From: Planctomycetota bacterium
GTDB taxonomy: Bacteria > Planctomycetota > Planctomycetia > Pirellulales > Pirellulaceae
Reading direction: 5' to 3'
Length of the DNA stretch: 6,200 nt
Assembly (NCBI GenBank): GCA_019347795.1
Contig: JAHWKS010000371.1
Coordinates: forward strand, 1 to 6,200
The notes under the pieces were generated by a model. It was given only the letters and a program-made list of their open reading frames with translations. It was not told the origin of the DNA and ran no database searches. Position numbers and translations under genes: made by a program. Below, in pieces: positions 5,583 through 6,200 of this stretch (within the stretch, counting starts at the first letter, position 1; every line of letters starts with the position of its first letter).

Positions 5583-6200
5583 ATGCCGCGACGACTTCTC
5601 CTACTGCTGCTGGCGGCCCTGGCCGCGGGATGCGGTGCCCTGCGCGGGCATCCGGTGCAGGTGCGGATGCAGGGGGACATTCAGACCACCGCCTACACGC
5701 CCCCCAACAACACGGCGCCGCGGATGCAGACCGTCGCCGTGGGAGATCCGTGCAACTACGCCGACCCCAAAGTCGGCATCATCGACGTGGACGGCGTGCT
5801 GCTGAACCGCAACATGACCGGCTTCGGCTCGATGGGCGAGAACCCGGTCGCGCTGTTTCGCGAGAAGCTCAACGCGGCGGCCGCCGACCCGAGCATCCGG
5901 GCGATTGTGCTCCGCATCAACAGCCCCGGCGGCGGCGTCAGCGCCACCGACACGATGCGGCACGACCTGGAGATGTTCAAGCTCCGCACGGGGCTGCCGG
6001 TGATCGCCTGCGTCACCGACCTCGGCGCCGGCGGGGCGTATTACCTCGCGCTCTCGGCCGACGTGATCGTGGCGCATCCCACGGCCCTGGTCGGCGGCGT
6101 GGGCGTGATCTTCAATTTGTACAATCTCGTCGAGGCAATGAACCTGCAGAACGTGGCGCCCGTGCCGGTGCGGTCGGGCGAGTACATCGACCTCGGATCG
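5583..6200 (+). CDS. S49 (SppA-like) lipoprotein lacking the catalytic Ser and Lys; 3' end outside window
   Basis: 206 residues are visible and the frame is still open at the right edge. Residues 1-17 are a lipoprotein signal: MPRR, six leucines (5-10), then LAAGC with C17 as the lipidated cysteine, so the mature protein should be membrane-anchored outside the cytoplasmic membrane. After a polar linker (18-62) comes the S49 / ClpP-crotonase fold: strand VGIIDVDG (64-71), IVLRINSPGGGV with S114-P-G-G, then LGAGGAYYLAL and a GGVGVI strand. SppA enzymes degrade leftover signal peptides in the membrane with a Ser/Lys dyad. The serine normally stands three residues before the YY or YW pair (S-G-[GA]-Y); here that place is G150. 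The lysine normally sits in S-G-x-[YH]-K-D; here the same stretch reads SGEYID with I202. The ATG at 5583 is chosen because the signal peptide begins there and no in-frame ATG, GTG or TTG lies nearby upstream, although no Shine-Dalgarno is visible. It is probably a non-proteolytic binder or scaffold. Confidence 0.85.
   Translation, partial: MPRRLLLLLLAALAAGCGALRGHPVQVRMQGDIQTTAYTPPNNTAPRMQTVAVGDPCNYADPKVGIIDVDGVLLNRNMTGFGSMGENPVALFREKLNAAAADPSIRAIVLRINSPGGGVSATDTMRHDLEMFKLRTGLPVIACVTDLGAGGAYYLALSADVIVAHPTALVGGVGVIFNLYNLVEAMNLQNVAPVPVRSGEYIDLGS

Noticed and set aside
5530..5805. Open frame starting at ATG 5530
   Set aside because: Cys/Arg-rich translation without domain; it is the shifted frame of the S49 lipoprotein, whose signal peptide and catalytic-fold motifs are clear.
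1..6200. CRISPR array, tRNA or rRNA genes, insertion sequences, attachment sites
   Set aside because: No spaced direct repeats, cloverleaf-like segments, transposase motifs or terminal inverted repeats were seen on reading both strands.

Overview
The window is GC-rich and densely coding, with every supported gene on the + strand. The gene content suggests a member of the Planctomycetota, probably near the Pirellulales. The hints are a small-J / long-GrpE / Hsp70 / zinc-ribbon gene string, a VapBC-like pair whose antitoxin has a DWRSTIGMFT core, and an S49-family lipoprotein of a type I associate with that phylum. This assignment comes from recall of protein families, not from a search, so I hold it with moderate confidence.

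Left part (1-4756): a tightly packed run that reads as one operon built around a non-standard Hsp70 (KJE) machine. It opens with the 3' part of a large TPR-repeat protein. A 97-residue J-domain protein follows, whose HPD motif reads H-S-P-D. Next come a long GrpE-like nucleotide exchange factor (4-nt ATGA overlap with the J gene), an Hsp70/DnaK with a complete ATPase domain but a clipped C-terminus, and a small zinc-ribbon protein (1-nt TAATG overlap). Gaps between genes are 16, -4, 12 and -1 nt, so co-transcription and partial translational coupling are likely. By family knowledge, the J protein stimulates Hsp70 ATPase, the GrpE homologue ejects ADP, and the TPR and zinc-ribbon proteins are candidate client or scaffold partners. 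The last role is inference.

Middle part (4757-5425): a small type II toxin-antitoxin-like pair. A 70-residue coiled-coil antitoxin candidate overlaps by 14 nt a 141-residue PIN-domain (VapC) ribonuclease with its acidic residues intact.

Right part (5426-6200): a 157-nt non-coding gap, then the 5' part of a lipoprotein of the S49 / signal peptide peptidase A family. It carries a clean lipobox and SPGG motif. The expected catalytic serine is glycine (G150) and the expected catalytic lysine is isoleucine (I202), so it looks like a pseudoprotease.

The two items most worth following up are the rearranged KJE operon with its altered J motif and the S49 lipoprotein that has lost both catalytic residues.
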